Source of the DNA: an uncultured Oscillospiraceae bacterium
GTDB lineage: Bacteria; Bacillota; Clostridia; Oscillospirales; Oscillospiraceae
Direction: 5' to 3'
Length of the DNA: 13,693 nt
Assembly (NCBI GenBank): GCA_958426425.1
Contig: CATZYY010000054.1
Location: 1 to 13,693 of the forward strand
The notes beneath the pieces were generated by a model. That model was not told where the DNA came from. It saw only the letters and a list, made by a program, of their open reading frames with translations, and did not search any database. The position numbers and the translations under genes are program-made. Position 1 is the stretch's first letter, and the number at the start of each line of letters is the position of its first letter. This document shows positions 1 through 6,525 of the stretch, one piece after another.

Positions 1-239
1 TCATGTCAAAAGGTGATATCATCACAGAAGTTTCCGCCGCCATCGGATATCCTATAAAAAAATCGTTCCGGTTCCTCGGAGGCGGGCCATACGTCCGCCC
101 AGGCCGTGGAGCACCGCTTCCTATCTCCGCTGTCCCAGCTGCGGACCCGCGGACGGCCGGAGAATTTGAAAGGGACAGTGCCATTTTTCTCAACAGAAGA
201 CCGGGCCGCCCATCCACCCATAAAATAAGGAGACGTCAT

Positions 240-902
240 ATGCAGTATCTGATTTCCTTTCTGGAGGGTATCATCACCTTCATCTCCCCCTGCCTGCTGC
301 CCATGTTGCCGGTATATATATCCTACTTCGCCGGAGGCGGGCAGCGCAGCACCCGGAAAACCCTGACCAACGCCCTGGGCTTTGTGCTGGGCTTCACGCT
401 GGTGTTTGTAGCCATGGGGGCTTTGGCAGGCACCGTAGGCGGATTTTTGAAAAGCCACCAGACGGCGGTGAATATCGTCTCGGGCCTCATTGTGGTCTTC
501 TTCGGACTCCACTTCCTGGGTCTGGTGAAGGTGAATCTGTTCCGGGGCAGCCGCCGCAGCGTGGACACCCGGGATCTGGGCTTTTTCTCCGCCGCCCTGT
601 TTGGGGTCATCTTCTCCATCGGCTGGACCCCTTGCGTGGGAGCCTTCCTGGGGTCGGCGCTGATGCTGGCCTCCCAGCGGGGCCATGTGCTGGAGGGCAT
701 GGGGATGCTGCTGGTGTACTCCCTGGGCCTGGGCATTCCCTTTTTGCTCAGCGCCCTGCTGATCGACCGGCTGAAATCGGCCCTGGACTTTATCAAAAGT
801 CACTATGGCATCATCAATAAAATCTGCGGCGGACTGCTGATTCTCATCGGTATTCTGATGGCCACCGGCACCATGGGACGGCTGCTGAGCCTGCTGAGCT
901 GA
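240..902 (+). CDS. ccdA: CcdA-type cytochrome c biogenesis / thiol-disulfide electron carrier, membrane protein
   Basis: This 220-residue integral membrane protein belongs to the short CcdA branch of the DsbD/CcdA family. The family passes electrons from cytoplasmic thioredoxin across the membrane to extracytoplasmic thiol-disulfide proteins. About six hydrophobic segments are visible. The two expected membrane cysteines are present: C18 in the first segment (motif ISPCLLPMLP) and C132 in the fourth (motif GWTPCVGA), and these form the redox pair in characterised members. The reading frame stays open upstream, but the start is set by AAGGAGA at 227-233, seven bases before the ATG, and homology to the family begins at this methionine. 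The next gene is a thioredoxin-like protein 13 bases downstream, the expected partner and very probably in the same operon. I see no convincing promoter in 1-226. The family call is firm; the final substrate is not known. Confidence 0.9.
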   Translation: MQYLISFLEGIITFISPCLLPMLPVYISYFAGGGQRSTRKTLTNALGFVLGFTLVFVAMGALAGTVGGFLKSHQTAVNIVSGLIVVFFGLHFLGLVKVNLFRGSRRSVDTRDLGFFSAALFGVIFSIGWTPCVGAFLGSALMLASQRGHVLEGMGMLLVYSLGLGIPFLLSALLIDRLKSALDFIKSHYGIINKICGGLLILIGILMATGTMGRLLSLLS

Positions 903-915
903 GGAGGAAACGATT

Positions 916-1521
916 ATGCAAGGAAAGAAAGCGTTATTTATCACCCTGCTGGTCCTGGTGCTGGTCATGGGCGGAGCCTATGTGCTGTACGGACGTCTGT
1001 CCAACACCGTGGAAACAGATTCCCTGATAGCCCAGGAAACCACAGAGCCCGCCGGCGAATCCGAGGAATTCAGCGCTCCCGGGGCCGGAGAGGTCGACGA
1101 GCCCATTCAGGCGCCGGATTTCACCGTCTACGACGTTGAGGGCAATGAGGTCCATCTCAGCGACTATGTGGGAAAGCCGGTGGTGCTGAACTTCTGGGCC
1201 AGCTGGTGCGGTCCCTGCAAAAGCGAGATGCCGGACTTTGAGGAGGCCTATCAGGACCAGGGCGACGACGTACAGTTTCTCATGGTCAATCTGACGGACG
1301 GAACCCGGGAGACCGTGGAGAGCGCCTCTGCTTTCATCGCGGAGCAGGCATACACCTTCCCCGTGTTCTACGACACCGACATCAGCGCCGCCCTTGCCTA
1401 CCGCGCTTTCTCCATTCCCACCACCTACTTCATCGACGCCGAGGGCTACGCCGTGGCCCGGGGCGTGGGAGCCCTCAGCGGCGAGGCCCTCCAGCAGGGC
1501 ATCGACCTGCTCCTCCCCTGA
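916..1521 (+). CDS. Membrane-anchored TlpA/ResA-like thiol-disulfide oxidoreductase
   Basis: The protein has 201 residues. Residues 5-25 form an uncleaved signal anchor or signal peptide; no lipobox cysteine is visible. A low-complexity acidic linker (about 30-62) leads to a thioredoxin fold of the TlpA/ResA/AhpC-TSA type from about 65 to 201. The active site is WCGPC, with C98 and C101, and the cis-proline loop is IPTT at 167-170. These proteins reduce, or more rarely oxidise, disulfides outside the membrane and receive electrons from CcdA. The ribosome binding site AGGAGG (902-907) overlaps the ccdA stop codon, so the two genes are transcribed together and probably translationally coupled. 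A strong hairpin follows at 1695-1726. No cytochrome c maturation gene is in view, so the client may be a methionine sulfoxide reductase, a cysteine-containing envelope protein or general repair; that is inference. Confidence 0.9.
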   Translation: MQGKKALFITLLVLVLVMGGAYVLYGRLSNTVETDSLIAQETTEPAGESEEFSAPGAGEVDEPIQAPDFTVYDVEGNEVHLSDYVGKPVVLNFWASWCGPCKSEMPDFEEAYQDQGDDVQFLMVNLTDGTRETVESASAFIAEQAYTFPVFYDTDISAALAYRAFSIPTTYFIDAEGYAVARGVGALSGEALQQGIDLLLP

Positions 1522-1820
1522 ACGGCCTCCTCTGCCCCGCAGGCGGCGGGGAAATGGCTCCGAGCGGGACCGCGCAGTTTGGCGTATCCCGTTTATAAGC
1601 GGCACAGTGACAGATTCCAAAGAATCACAAGAATCATATTTCAAACCGCTGCGGCCCGCCGGCTCCGCTCTGACGGCAGCCCGCGCCCGCGCGGAAAGCG
1701 CCCGCCGAGAAATCGGCGGGCGCTTTTACAATTCACAGAATATCCCAGGACCTTTTCGTTCTTGGAGGACCGTTTCAGCGAAAGCAAGCTTGCGGAGTTA
1801 TCGTTACCGCGAATGTTCGC
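1522..1820. other. Intergenic region between convergent genes
   Basis: About 300 bases separate the tlpA stop from the stop of the oppositely oriented SLH gene. The main element is the 14-bp hairpin at 1695-1726. A small hairpin, CCCCGC/GCGGGG at 1535-1551, has no T run after it and is not a terminator. The open frames crossing this stretch (for example 1579-1875 and the downstream part of 1394-1900) lack a ribosome binding site and have arginine/proline-rich translations typical of GC-rich shadow frames. I see no gene here. Confidence 0.6.
1695..1727. terminator. Rho-independent terminator for ccdA-tlpA, possibly shared with the converging SLH gene
   Basis: A perfect 14-bp stem, AAAGCGCCCGCCGA paired with TCGGCGGGCGCTTT, closes on a GAAA tetraloop (1709-1712). 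On the plus strand it ends in TTTT (1724-1727) and then ACAATT. On the minus strand only three T follow, so termination in that direction would be weaker, but the stem could also protect the 3' end of the SLH gene transcript, whose stop lies 95 bases away. Confidence 0.8.
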
Positions 1821-4007
1821 TCACCGCTCCATCAGGCGGCAGAGCATGGCGGCGGCCTGGGCTCGGGTGGCATAGGCCCCGCTGTTGTAGGCGCCGCTGA
1901 CCAGTCCCAGCCCCTGTGCAATGGCGGCATAGCCCAGCTGATCGGCGGGAATAGAGGTCCGGTCCGAGTAGGCGCAAGTGAAGATCCCCTCCAGCCGGGC
2001 CACGGGACCGTAGCCGGCGGCATCCAGCAGAGATTGGACCAGCTGCCCTCGGGTCACGGCGGCGCCGTCCTCTCGGCCACCACGGGTCAGGGCGCCCATG
2101 GAATAGACGGCCGCATACGCCGAATTCCGCTCCTGCTCCGTGGCCTCGGCCGGGTCTAAAGGATAGTAGTTCAGGCTGTACAGCAGGCACACCAGATCCC
2201 ACTGGGTCAGGGTCTTGCCGGGCTGGAAGACACCGCCGCTGTAGCCCACGCCGAATCCGGCCAGCCGCTCAATATCGGCCTGGGCCCAGGAGTCCTCCAC
2301 GTCGCTGTAGGTCAGCCCCGTCTCCTGACGCTGCCAGGCGTAGGTCACCACCTCGCCGCTCTTGGCGTCGATGCCCCGGCAGGTCTCCGCCCGCTCCAGG
2401 GTATAGCCCAGCTCCAGGTAGTAATAGGCGCCAAGGCCCATCTGCATCAGCCGCTGGGACACGGTGTCGCCGCCGCTCAGCTCCCGGGGCACCAGCAGGT
2501 AGCCCAGGGTCACGTCATAGGTGGCCATCCAGGCGTCCATGGCGGCCTCCAGGGAGATCACGCCCTGGGGGTCTTCAAATTCCACCGCCTCGTCGTACCG
2601 GAAGGACAGGCCGCACACGGAGCCGTCGGAGGCGTCGACGGTCACCGTGTAGTCCTGCTCCGGGAAGAAGTAGCCGTTTTCCTTCCGGGCGAAGCGGAAG
2701 GTGTAGGCGGAGACATTCTCCGCCTGGTCCCCCAGGGGAACTACCGCGTCATCCGGGGTCTCGTAGAGTTCCAGGTGGGCACAGTGATCTCCGAAATAGG
2801 TCTCCAAGAAGGCCTTGGCCTTTTCCAGGGCCTGGTCCCGGGTAAGGGCGGCCTTATCCGTCTCCTTCCAGGGGAGGTAGGACCAGAGAGACTGAATCTG
2901 TCCGGTCCGAGCGTCCACGGTGAAGGTCCGGGTCAGCACGTCCTCCCCGTTGGCACGGGTGTAGCGCAGGACGCAGGTCACCGGGGCCGCGCCGTCCTCT
3001 CCAGCCTCGCCTACGGAGAACCGCGCGGAGGCAAGAGCGTACTTGCTCAGGCCGTACTCCGGCACGGCCCGCAGGGCTTTGTCCAGAGCCTGGGAGGACT
3101 GCACGCCCTCCAGCTGCTGGATGCCGGCCTGCTCCGCCTCAGAGAGGACCTTGTCGGTCTCGGCAGCCGCGCCGCTCTCTGCGGTTGTGTCGTTGGCGGT
3201 GCCGCCCATGCCGAGGCCGTACATCAGCTGCTCCCGCTCCGTCAGGTCCACCAGCTTTCCGGTCTTGGCATCCACGTAGAAGTCGTGGACGCTGTCCGGC
3301 AGGTAGCACAGGACGGCGGTGGTGCTGTCATCCTCCGGCAGAATGTACTCCAGCCGCAGGGACTGAGTCCCTCGCAGGGCCTTGGCGGCATCGGTCTGGG
3401 AAGCGACCGCAGAGGCGGAGGGGATGGTCCCCAGGAACGTGTTCTCCGGCACATCCCGCCGGAAACGGGTCACCACATTGTCAGCGGCCCGGACGGTGAT
3501 GGAATAGCTCAGAGGCGAAGGAAGGCCGTTGAGCAGCAAATTGCCGGAAAAGCGGTAGGCGGTGCTGTCCAGGCTGTCCAGACCGGAGGGCTCCTCCAGC
3601 TCCAGCGTCTCCCCGGATCGCAGCAGCCCCGCGGCAAAGGAGGCCGCGGCGGCAGCGGCCTCCTCCCCGTTCCCCTGGGGGAAGCTGGGCAGGCCCGTGC
3701 TGGGCCGGGACACAGTCTCCGCAGCGTTCAGGGTGTAGCTGACCACGGTGCCGTCGGACAGGGCGGTGACGGAGAGGCTTCCGGCGTCGCCGGTCCAGTA
3801 CAGATACCACTGAGGCGTCAGTTCCCCCGCCTCATAGTCGCCGCGAAAATCCGTGTAGCCATCCGTATCCAGATGCAGGGCGGATTTGACGGACCGGGTG
3901 ACCCTCTCCAGCTCCGCGTCACTGCCGCCCTCCTGGGCGGCGGACACAGGCAGGGCCGTGCCGAAGGAGAGCAGAAGGACCAGCAGCAAAGACAGCAGCT
4001 TTTTCAT
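1821..4007 (-). CDS. Secreted YcdB/YcdC-like repeat protein with C-terminal SLH modules
   Basis: The protein has 728 residues. A classical signal peptide covers residues 1-24 (KK, a leucine-rich core, then PVSAA before Q25). The central part, about 30-545, contains two long repeats of mixed beta/alpha character. Each has motifs such as VDAKTGKLVDL or VDARTGQIQSL, as in YcdB/YcdC and PepSY-like envelope proteins of Firmicutes. From residue 567 an SLH module is clear (YSDVEDSWAQADIERLAGFGV, then FQPGKTLTQWD). A degenerate second module (about 632-665) and a third at the C-terminus (AYSDRTSIPADQL through YATRAQAAAMLCRLM) follow. SLH modules bind pyruvylated secondary cell-wall polymers, so the protein is probably displayed on the wall; the function of the repeats is unknown. 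The start is supported by TGGAGG at 4015-4020 on the minus strand, seven bases before the ATG. It is a single-gene unit with its own upstream gap and terminator-bounded neighbours. Confidence 0.85.
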   Translation of the reverse strand: MKKLLSLLLVLLLSFGTALPVSAAQEGGSDAELERVTRSVKSALHLDTDGYTDFRGDYEAGELTPQWYLYWTGDAGSLSVTALSDGTVVSYTLNAAETVSRPSTGLPSFPQGNGEEAAAAAASFAAGLLRSGETLELEEPSGLDSLDSTAYRFSGNLLLNGLPSPLSYSITVRAADNVVTRFRRDVPENTFLGTIPSASAVASQTDAAKALRGTQSLRLEYILPEDDSTTAVLCYLPDSVHDFYVDAKTGKLVDLTEREQLMYGLGMGGTANDTTAESGAAAETDKVLSEAEQAGIQQLEGVQSSQALDKALRAVPEYGLSKYALASARFSVGEAGEDGAAPVTCVLRYTRANGEDVLTRTFTVDARTGQIQSLWSYLPWKETDKAALTRDQALEKAKAFLETYFGDHCAHLELYETPDDAVVPLGDQAENVSAYTFRFARKENGYFFPEQDYTVTVDASDGSVCGLSFRYDEAVEFEDPQGVISLEAAMDAWMATYDVTLGYLLVPRELSGGDTVSQRLMQMGLGAYYYLELGYTLERAETCRGIDAKSGEVVTYAWQRQETGLTYSDVEDSWAQADIERLAGFGVGYSGGVFQPGKTLTQWDLVCLLYSLNYYPLDPAEATEQERNSAYAAVYSMGALTRGGREDGAAVTRGQLVQSLLDAAGYGPVARLEGIFTCAYSDRTSIPADQLGYAAIAQGLGLVSGAYNSGAYATRAQAAAMLCRLMER

Positions 4008-4062
4008 GTTTGTACCTCCATTCTCTTTTGGGACCGCGGGATTCGCTTCATACTTATTTTGT

Positions 4063-4090
4063 TAGACGAAAATAATGGACAAAGGTTCCA
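4063..4090 (-). promoter_or_regulatory. Candidate ECF sigma factor promoter of the SLH gene
   Basis: Read on the minus strand, TGGAAC (4090-4085), a 16-base spacer with a T-rich end, and CGTCTA (4068-4063) match the general ECF pattern (for example the TGAAAC-N16-CGTC pattern of Bacillus SigM/SigW promoters) with one mismatch in the -35. Transcription would start about 48 bases before the ATG, leaving a normal leader with the TGGAGG site. Control of a cell-surface protein by an envelope-stress sigma factor would make sense, but the assignment rests on motif match alone. Confidence 0.4.
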
Positions 4091-4195
4091 GATTTCCAAA
4101 ATAATTTCAGTGGAAGATTGCCAAGGGGCGCTCAGGCCTGTGGAGCAGTACAGTGTCCTCCCTTTTTGCCGCTTCCATCTTTCGCCTCTGCTGAA

Positions 4196-4224
4196 AGTAT
4201 ACTCCATCATGGGCGTTTTTTCAA
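4196..4224 (-). promoter_or_regulatory. Candidate sigma-A promoter upstream of the SLH gene
   Basis: On the minus strand, TTGAAA (4224-4219), a 17-base spacer and TATACT (4201-4196) are each one mismatch from consensus. Transcription from here would give a leader of about 180 bases before the SLH start and would pass through the ECF-like promoter. It may be the housekeeping promoter of a two-promoter gene. Confidence 0.5.
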
Positions 4225-4291
4225 ACCGTTGAGCGGTGGCTGCCCGCCGCAAGCCCTTCTGTGGTTTGCCGCAGAGGCGGCAGCCCCGTTT

Positions 4292-4313
4292 ACCGGTGCC
4301 CGCGGACACCGGT
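4292..4313. repeat. GC-rich near-perfect palindrome
   Basis: ACCGGTG (4292-4298) and CACCGGT (4307-4313) are perfect inverted arms around CCCGCGGA, which itself holds CCGCGG; only one internal position is unpaired. No T run follows on either strand, so it is not a terminator. It lies just beyond the flavoprotein terminator and upstream of the sigma-A-like promoter, and could be an operator or simply an RNA/DNA hairpin. Confidence 0.35.
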
Positions 4314-4326
4314 CCCAGATATCACC

Positions 4327-4365
4327 GAAAAAAGCAAAGGACCGCGGCTGGAACTCCAGCCGCGG
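4327..4365 (-). terminator. Rho-independent terminator of the yeiH-flavoprotein operon
   Basis: On the minus strand, CCGCGGCTGG and CCAGCCGCGG form a perfect 10-bp stem with a four-base loop (stem 4342-4365 on the plus strand). It is followed by TCCTTTGCTTTTTTCGG, a good interrupted T run. It lies about 55 bases after the flavoprotein stop codon. Confidence 0.85.
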
Positions 4366-4419
4366 CCCCTGCCGCATATTGGGAAATCAATCTCCGTGTA
4401 TTCTTTTCAACTTCCGCAA

Positions 4420-5316
4420 TCACATGGCGGCGTTGATGGCGGCGATGGCGCCGTCAGACACGGCGGTGGCCACCTGCCGCACCTGCTTGACCCGGATATC
4501 TCCGGCGGCGTAGACTCCGGGGATGGCGGTCTCCATCTTCTCGTTGGTGGGAATGTATCCATCCACCAGCTCCAGCTCCGTGTAGAGCTCCGTGTTGGGC
4601 GTCACGCCGGCGTAGACAAAGATGCCGCAGCCGGGGTCCTCCACCGTCTCAATGCTGCCGTCGTGCTCATGGGCGATCTCCAGCCGCTCCACCTGGTCCC
4701 GTCCATAGACGGCGTGGAGCCGGGAGGCCAGCCGCAAGGAGATGTTCCCGGCAGCCGCCACCTTCTGACGGAACTCCGCGATACAGCCCAGCTGGTCCTC
4801 GAAGTGGATGATGGTCAGGTGCTTGGCGAAGGCCGCCAGGTACAGGGCCTCCTTTACGGCGCCGTCGGCGCCGCCCACCACGTAGACATTCTTCCCGGTA
4901 TAGGCGGCGCCGTCCCGGGCGGCGTTCATGCCCATGCCCTTGCCGGACAGCTCCGCCTCGCCGGGGATACCCAGCTTCCGGGGCGTGCCGCCGTTGGCCA
5001 GAATGATCCGCTTGGCCTGGAAGGTACCCTTGTCGGTGACCACGGTCTTGGTCTCCCCTGCCAGCGTTACGCCGGTGACGTTGGCGTAGACGATCTCCAC
5101 CCCGGCTCGGAGGGCCTGCTCCTTCATACGGGCGGCAAAGGTGGCCCCGGTCTCCTGGGTCTCGATGGCGGTGTAGTGGGTGACGGTGGACACCTTTCCG
5201 ATGATGCCGCCCACCTGTCCCCTTTCCAGCACCAGGGCCCGCTTGCCCCGGCTGACGGCGTAGATGCCCGCGCTGATACCGGCGGGGCCCGCTCCGATGA
5301 TGAGGATGTCGTACAT
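4420..5316 (-). CDS. Thioredoxin-reductase-like FAD oxidoreductase lacking the CxxC redox motif
   Basis: The 298-residue protein has the usual length and fold of low-molecular-weight thioredoxin reductases. An N-terminal FAD motif is present (GAGPAGISAGIYA, 8-20), a second dinucleotide motif (VVGGADGAVKEA, 146-157) and the C-terminal FAD contact (AGDIRVKQVRQVATAVSDGAIAA, from 271). The catalytic CATC of true TrxB, expected between GKG and DG, is replaced by NAAR (131-134), so the classic disulfide centre is absent. The HRRxxxR segment that holds the NADPH 2'-phosphate is replaced by HFEDQLGC (171-178), and the glutamate there suggests NADH or another donor. Remaining cysteines (C178, C230) are not a CxxC pair. 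It is therefore probably not a thioredoxin reductase; it may be closer to flavoproteins such as ferredoxin/NAD(P) reductases or YpdA-like enzymes. The ribosome binding site AAAGGAAG lies at 5326-5333. The transporter gene ends 33 bases upstream, so the two are co-transcribed. Confidence 0.85.
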   Translation of the reverse strand: MYDILIIGAGPAGISAGIYAVSRGKRALVLERGQVGGIIGKVSTVTHYTAIETQETGATFAARMKEQALRAGVEIVYANVTGVTLAGETKTVVTDKGTFQAKRIILANGGTPRKLGIPGEAELSGKGMGMNAARDGAAYTGKNVYVVGGADGAVKEALYLAAFAKHLTIIHFEDQLGCIAEFRQKVAAAGNISLRLASRLHAVYGRDQVERLEIAHEHDGSIETVEDPGCGIFVYAGVTPNTELYTELELVDGYIPTNEKMETAIPGVYAAGDIRVKQVRQVATAVSDGAIAAINAAM

Positions 5317-5349
5317 GGTGATCCGCTTCCTTTCTATTTTCTCAGCAGC

Positions 5350-6381
5350 TTACAGCAGTCCCTGGAGGTGCTGCATCACAAGGCTGGCACAGGTGATGCC
5401 GGCCCAGCAGCAGGCGCCCATGAAGATGGGCTTTCCGCCGGATTTCACCAGCTTCACAATGTCCGTGTTGAGGCCGATGGCCGCCATGGCCAGGATGATG
5501 AAGAACTTGGACAGCTCCTTAAAGGGCTGGAACACCCCGGCGTCCACACCCGACATGGTGGCCACGGTGGTGATGACGGAGGCTAGCACGAAGAACAGGA
5601 TGAAGAAGGGGAAGATCTTCTTGATGTTGAAGGAGCCGCTGGAGGCGCTGCCGCCCCGCTTGGCCTGGTAGGTCCGCCAAACGGCCAGCACCAGGGTAAT
5701 GGGAATGATGGCCAATGTCCGGGTCAGCTTGACGATGGTGGCGTACTCCAGCACCGCGCCGTTGGTGCCGTGGAGGGTATCCCAGGTGGAGGCCGCCGCC
5801 GTGACGGAGGAGGTGTCGTTGATGGCGGTTCCGGCAAAGAGTCCGAAGCCCTCGTTGCTCATGCCCATGGCGCCGCCTAAGGTGGGGAAGAACAGCGCCG
5901 CCAGGATGTTGAACAGGAAGATCACGGAGATGGCCTGGGCGATCTCCTCATCGTCCGCGCCGATGACCGGCGCGGTGGCGGCGATGGCGCTGCCGCCGCA
6001 GATGGAGGACCCCACGCCCACCAGCACGGAGATGTTGCCGGGAATCTTCATCCACTTGCGCAGCAGGAACGCGATTACCAGGGACATGGTGATGGTGGTG
6101 CAGATGATGGGCAGGGACTGGCTGCCCACCTTGGCAATCTCAGAGAGGTTCAGGCCGAAGCCCAGCAAAATCACCGCGTACTGCAAAATCTTCTTGGAGG
6201 TGAAGGCGATGCCCCCCTGATAACGGGTGCGGTCCTTCAATACCAGGGATACCACCATTCCCAGCAAAATGGCGATGACCGGCCCGCCGATCACCGGAAA
6301 GGCCCGGCCCAGCAGCCAGCTGGGGATGGCTAAAATCAGGCACAGCAGCAGGCCCGGTCCGACTTTTTTTAAAAACTCCAT
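5350..6381 (-). CDS. yeiH: YeiH/UPF0324-family (putative sulfate exporter family) membrane transporter
   Basis: The protein has 343 residues with about ten hydrophobic segments spread over the whole length. Family signatures are GSSICGGSAIAATAPVIGA (124-142), with its conserved cysteine and glycines; GTAINDTSSVTAA (184-196), with the helix-breaking D/T/S cluster; and KLTRT (218-222). The UPF0324 family includes E. coli YeiH and proteins proposed to export sulfate formed during sulfonate breakdown; the substrate here is unproven. The start has a poor ribosome binding site (GGAG is 16 bases upstream, with only AGAAAG nearer), which may mean low or regulated translation. The gene is first in a two-gene operon with the CxxC-less flavoprotein and is divergent from a LysR regulator, as yeiH is next to lysR-type yeiE in E. 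coli. Confidence 0.85.
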   Translation of the reverse strand: MEFLKKVGPGLLLCLILAIPSWLLGRAFPVIGGPVIAILLGMVVSLVLKDRTRYQGGIAFTSKKILQYAVILLGFGLNLSEIAKVGSQSLPIICTTITMSLVIAFLLRKWMKIPGNISVLVGVGSSICGGSAIAATAPVIGADDEEIAQAISVIFLFNILAALFFPTLGGAMGMSNEGFGLFAGTAINDTSSVTAAASTWDTLHGTNGAVLEYATIVKLTRTLAIIPITLVLAVWRTYQAKRGGSASSGSFNIKKIFPFFILFFVLASVITTVATMSGVDAGVFQPFKELSKFFIILAMAAIGLNTDIVKLVKSGGKPIFMGACCWAGITCASLVMQHLQGLL

Positions 6382-6448
6382 GATACGCTTTCTCTTTCTC
6401 CATGTATTTTCTTTGCATTCTCTGGGGAAGTTCCCTTAACTGCCCTTG

Positions 6449-6477
6449 ATTATAGCGCAGGTTGTTGATAAAATAAA
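6449..6477 (-). promoter_or_regulatory. Candidate yeiH promoter (strong -10, weak -35)
   Basis: On the minus strand a consensus TATAAT (6454-6449) is preceded 17 bases upstream by TTTATT (6477-6472), only three of six matches to the -35. A strong -10 with a poor -35 is typical of activator-dependent promoters. The palindrome at 6485-6500 is centred about 50 bases upstream of the expected start, near where LysR-type activators bind. Confidence 0.5.
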
Positions 6478-6484
6478 ATGAAGA

Positions 6485-6500
6485 ATTGTTATATAACAAT
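6485..6500. promoter_or_regulatory. Perfect 16-bp palindrome, candidate LysR-type operator
   Basis: ATTGTTATATAACAAT is a perfect inverted repeat in the gap between yeiH and lysR. It contains the T-N11-A pattern (T6487, A6499) of LysR-type binding sites and overlaps the -35 of the candidate lysR promoter, so binding could both repress lysR and activate yeiH. Related TTGTT/TTGATA motifs occur at 6462-6470 and may form a second half-site. Confidence 0.6.
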
Positions 6501-6513
6501 AATTTTTTATAAT
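6486..6513 (+). promoter_or_regulatory. Candidate lysR promoter
   Basis: TTGTTA (6486-6491), a 16-base spacer and a consensus TATAAT (6508-6513) precede lysR. The predicted start is about position 6520, only a few bases before the ATG and downstream of the AGGTGAT ribosome binding site (6514-6520). Either this makes a nearly leaderless mRNA or the real start is further upstream, so the call is tentative. Confidence 0.35.
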
Positions 6514-6525
6514 AGGTGATGCGTC

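Larger units (their letters stand above)
4008..4419. other. 412-base regulatory gap upstream of the SLH gene
   Basis: This gap lies between the stop of the flavoprotein gene and the start of the SLH gene, both on the minus strand. It contains the flavoprotein terminator (4327-4365), a near-perfect 22-base GC-rich palindrome (4292-4313), a sigma-A-like promoter (4196-4224), an ECF-like promoter (4063-4090) and the SLH ribosome binding site (4015-4020). A 101-codon minus-strand frame across 4004-4309 overlaps both promoters, starts with a GTG lacking a good ribosome binding site and has no recognisable domain, so I do not call it a gene. Confidence 0.6.

Noticed and set aside
1..43. Possible divergent minus-strand gene starting at ATG 43-41 (14 codons visible, MAAETSVM...)
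   Set aside because: Only a weak AGGA site precedes it, no promoter is visible and too little is in the window to judge.
3..239. Open frame extending the CcdA frame 79 codons upstream
   Set aside because: The extension is arginine/proline-rich, matches no CcdA feature, and the ATG at 240 has an ideal ribosome binding site and begins the family homology.
1535..1551. CCCCGC/GCGGGG hairpin after tlpA as terminator
   Set aside because: The stem is only 6 bp with no T run on either strand; the hairpin at 1695-1726 is far better.
1394..1900. Plus-strand open frame after tlpA
   Set aside because: It overlaps tlpA in another frame and runs through the terminator; the translation is low-complexity R/P/S typical of a shadow frame.
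2775..4232. 485-codon plus-strand frame opposite the SLH gene
   Set aside because: It is a glycine/glutamine-rich antisense shadow without a ribosome binding site; the minus-strand protein has a signal peptide and SLH modules.
4004..4309. 101-codon minus-strand frame upstream of the SLH gene
   Set aside because: Its GTG start lacks a ribosome binding site, it overlaps two promoters and the SLH start, and it has no recognisable domain.
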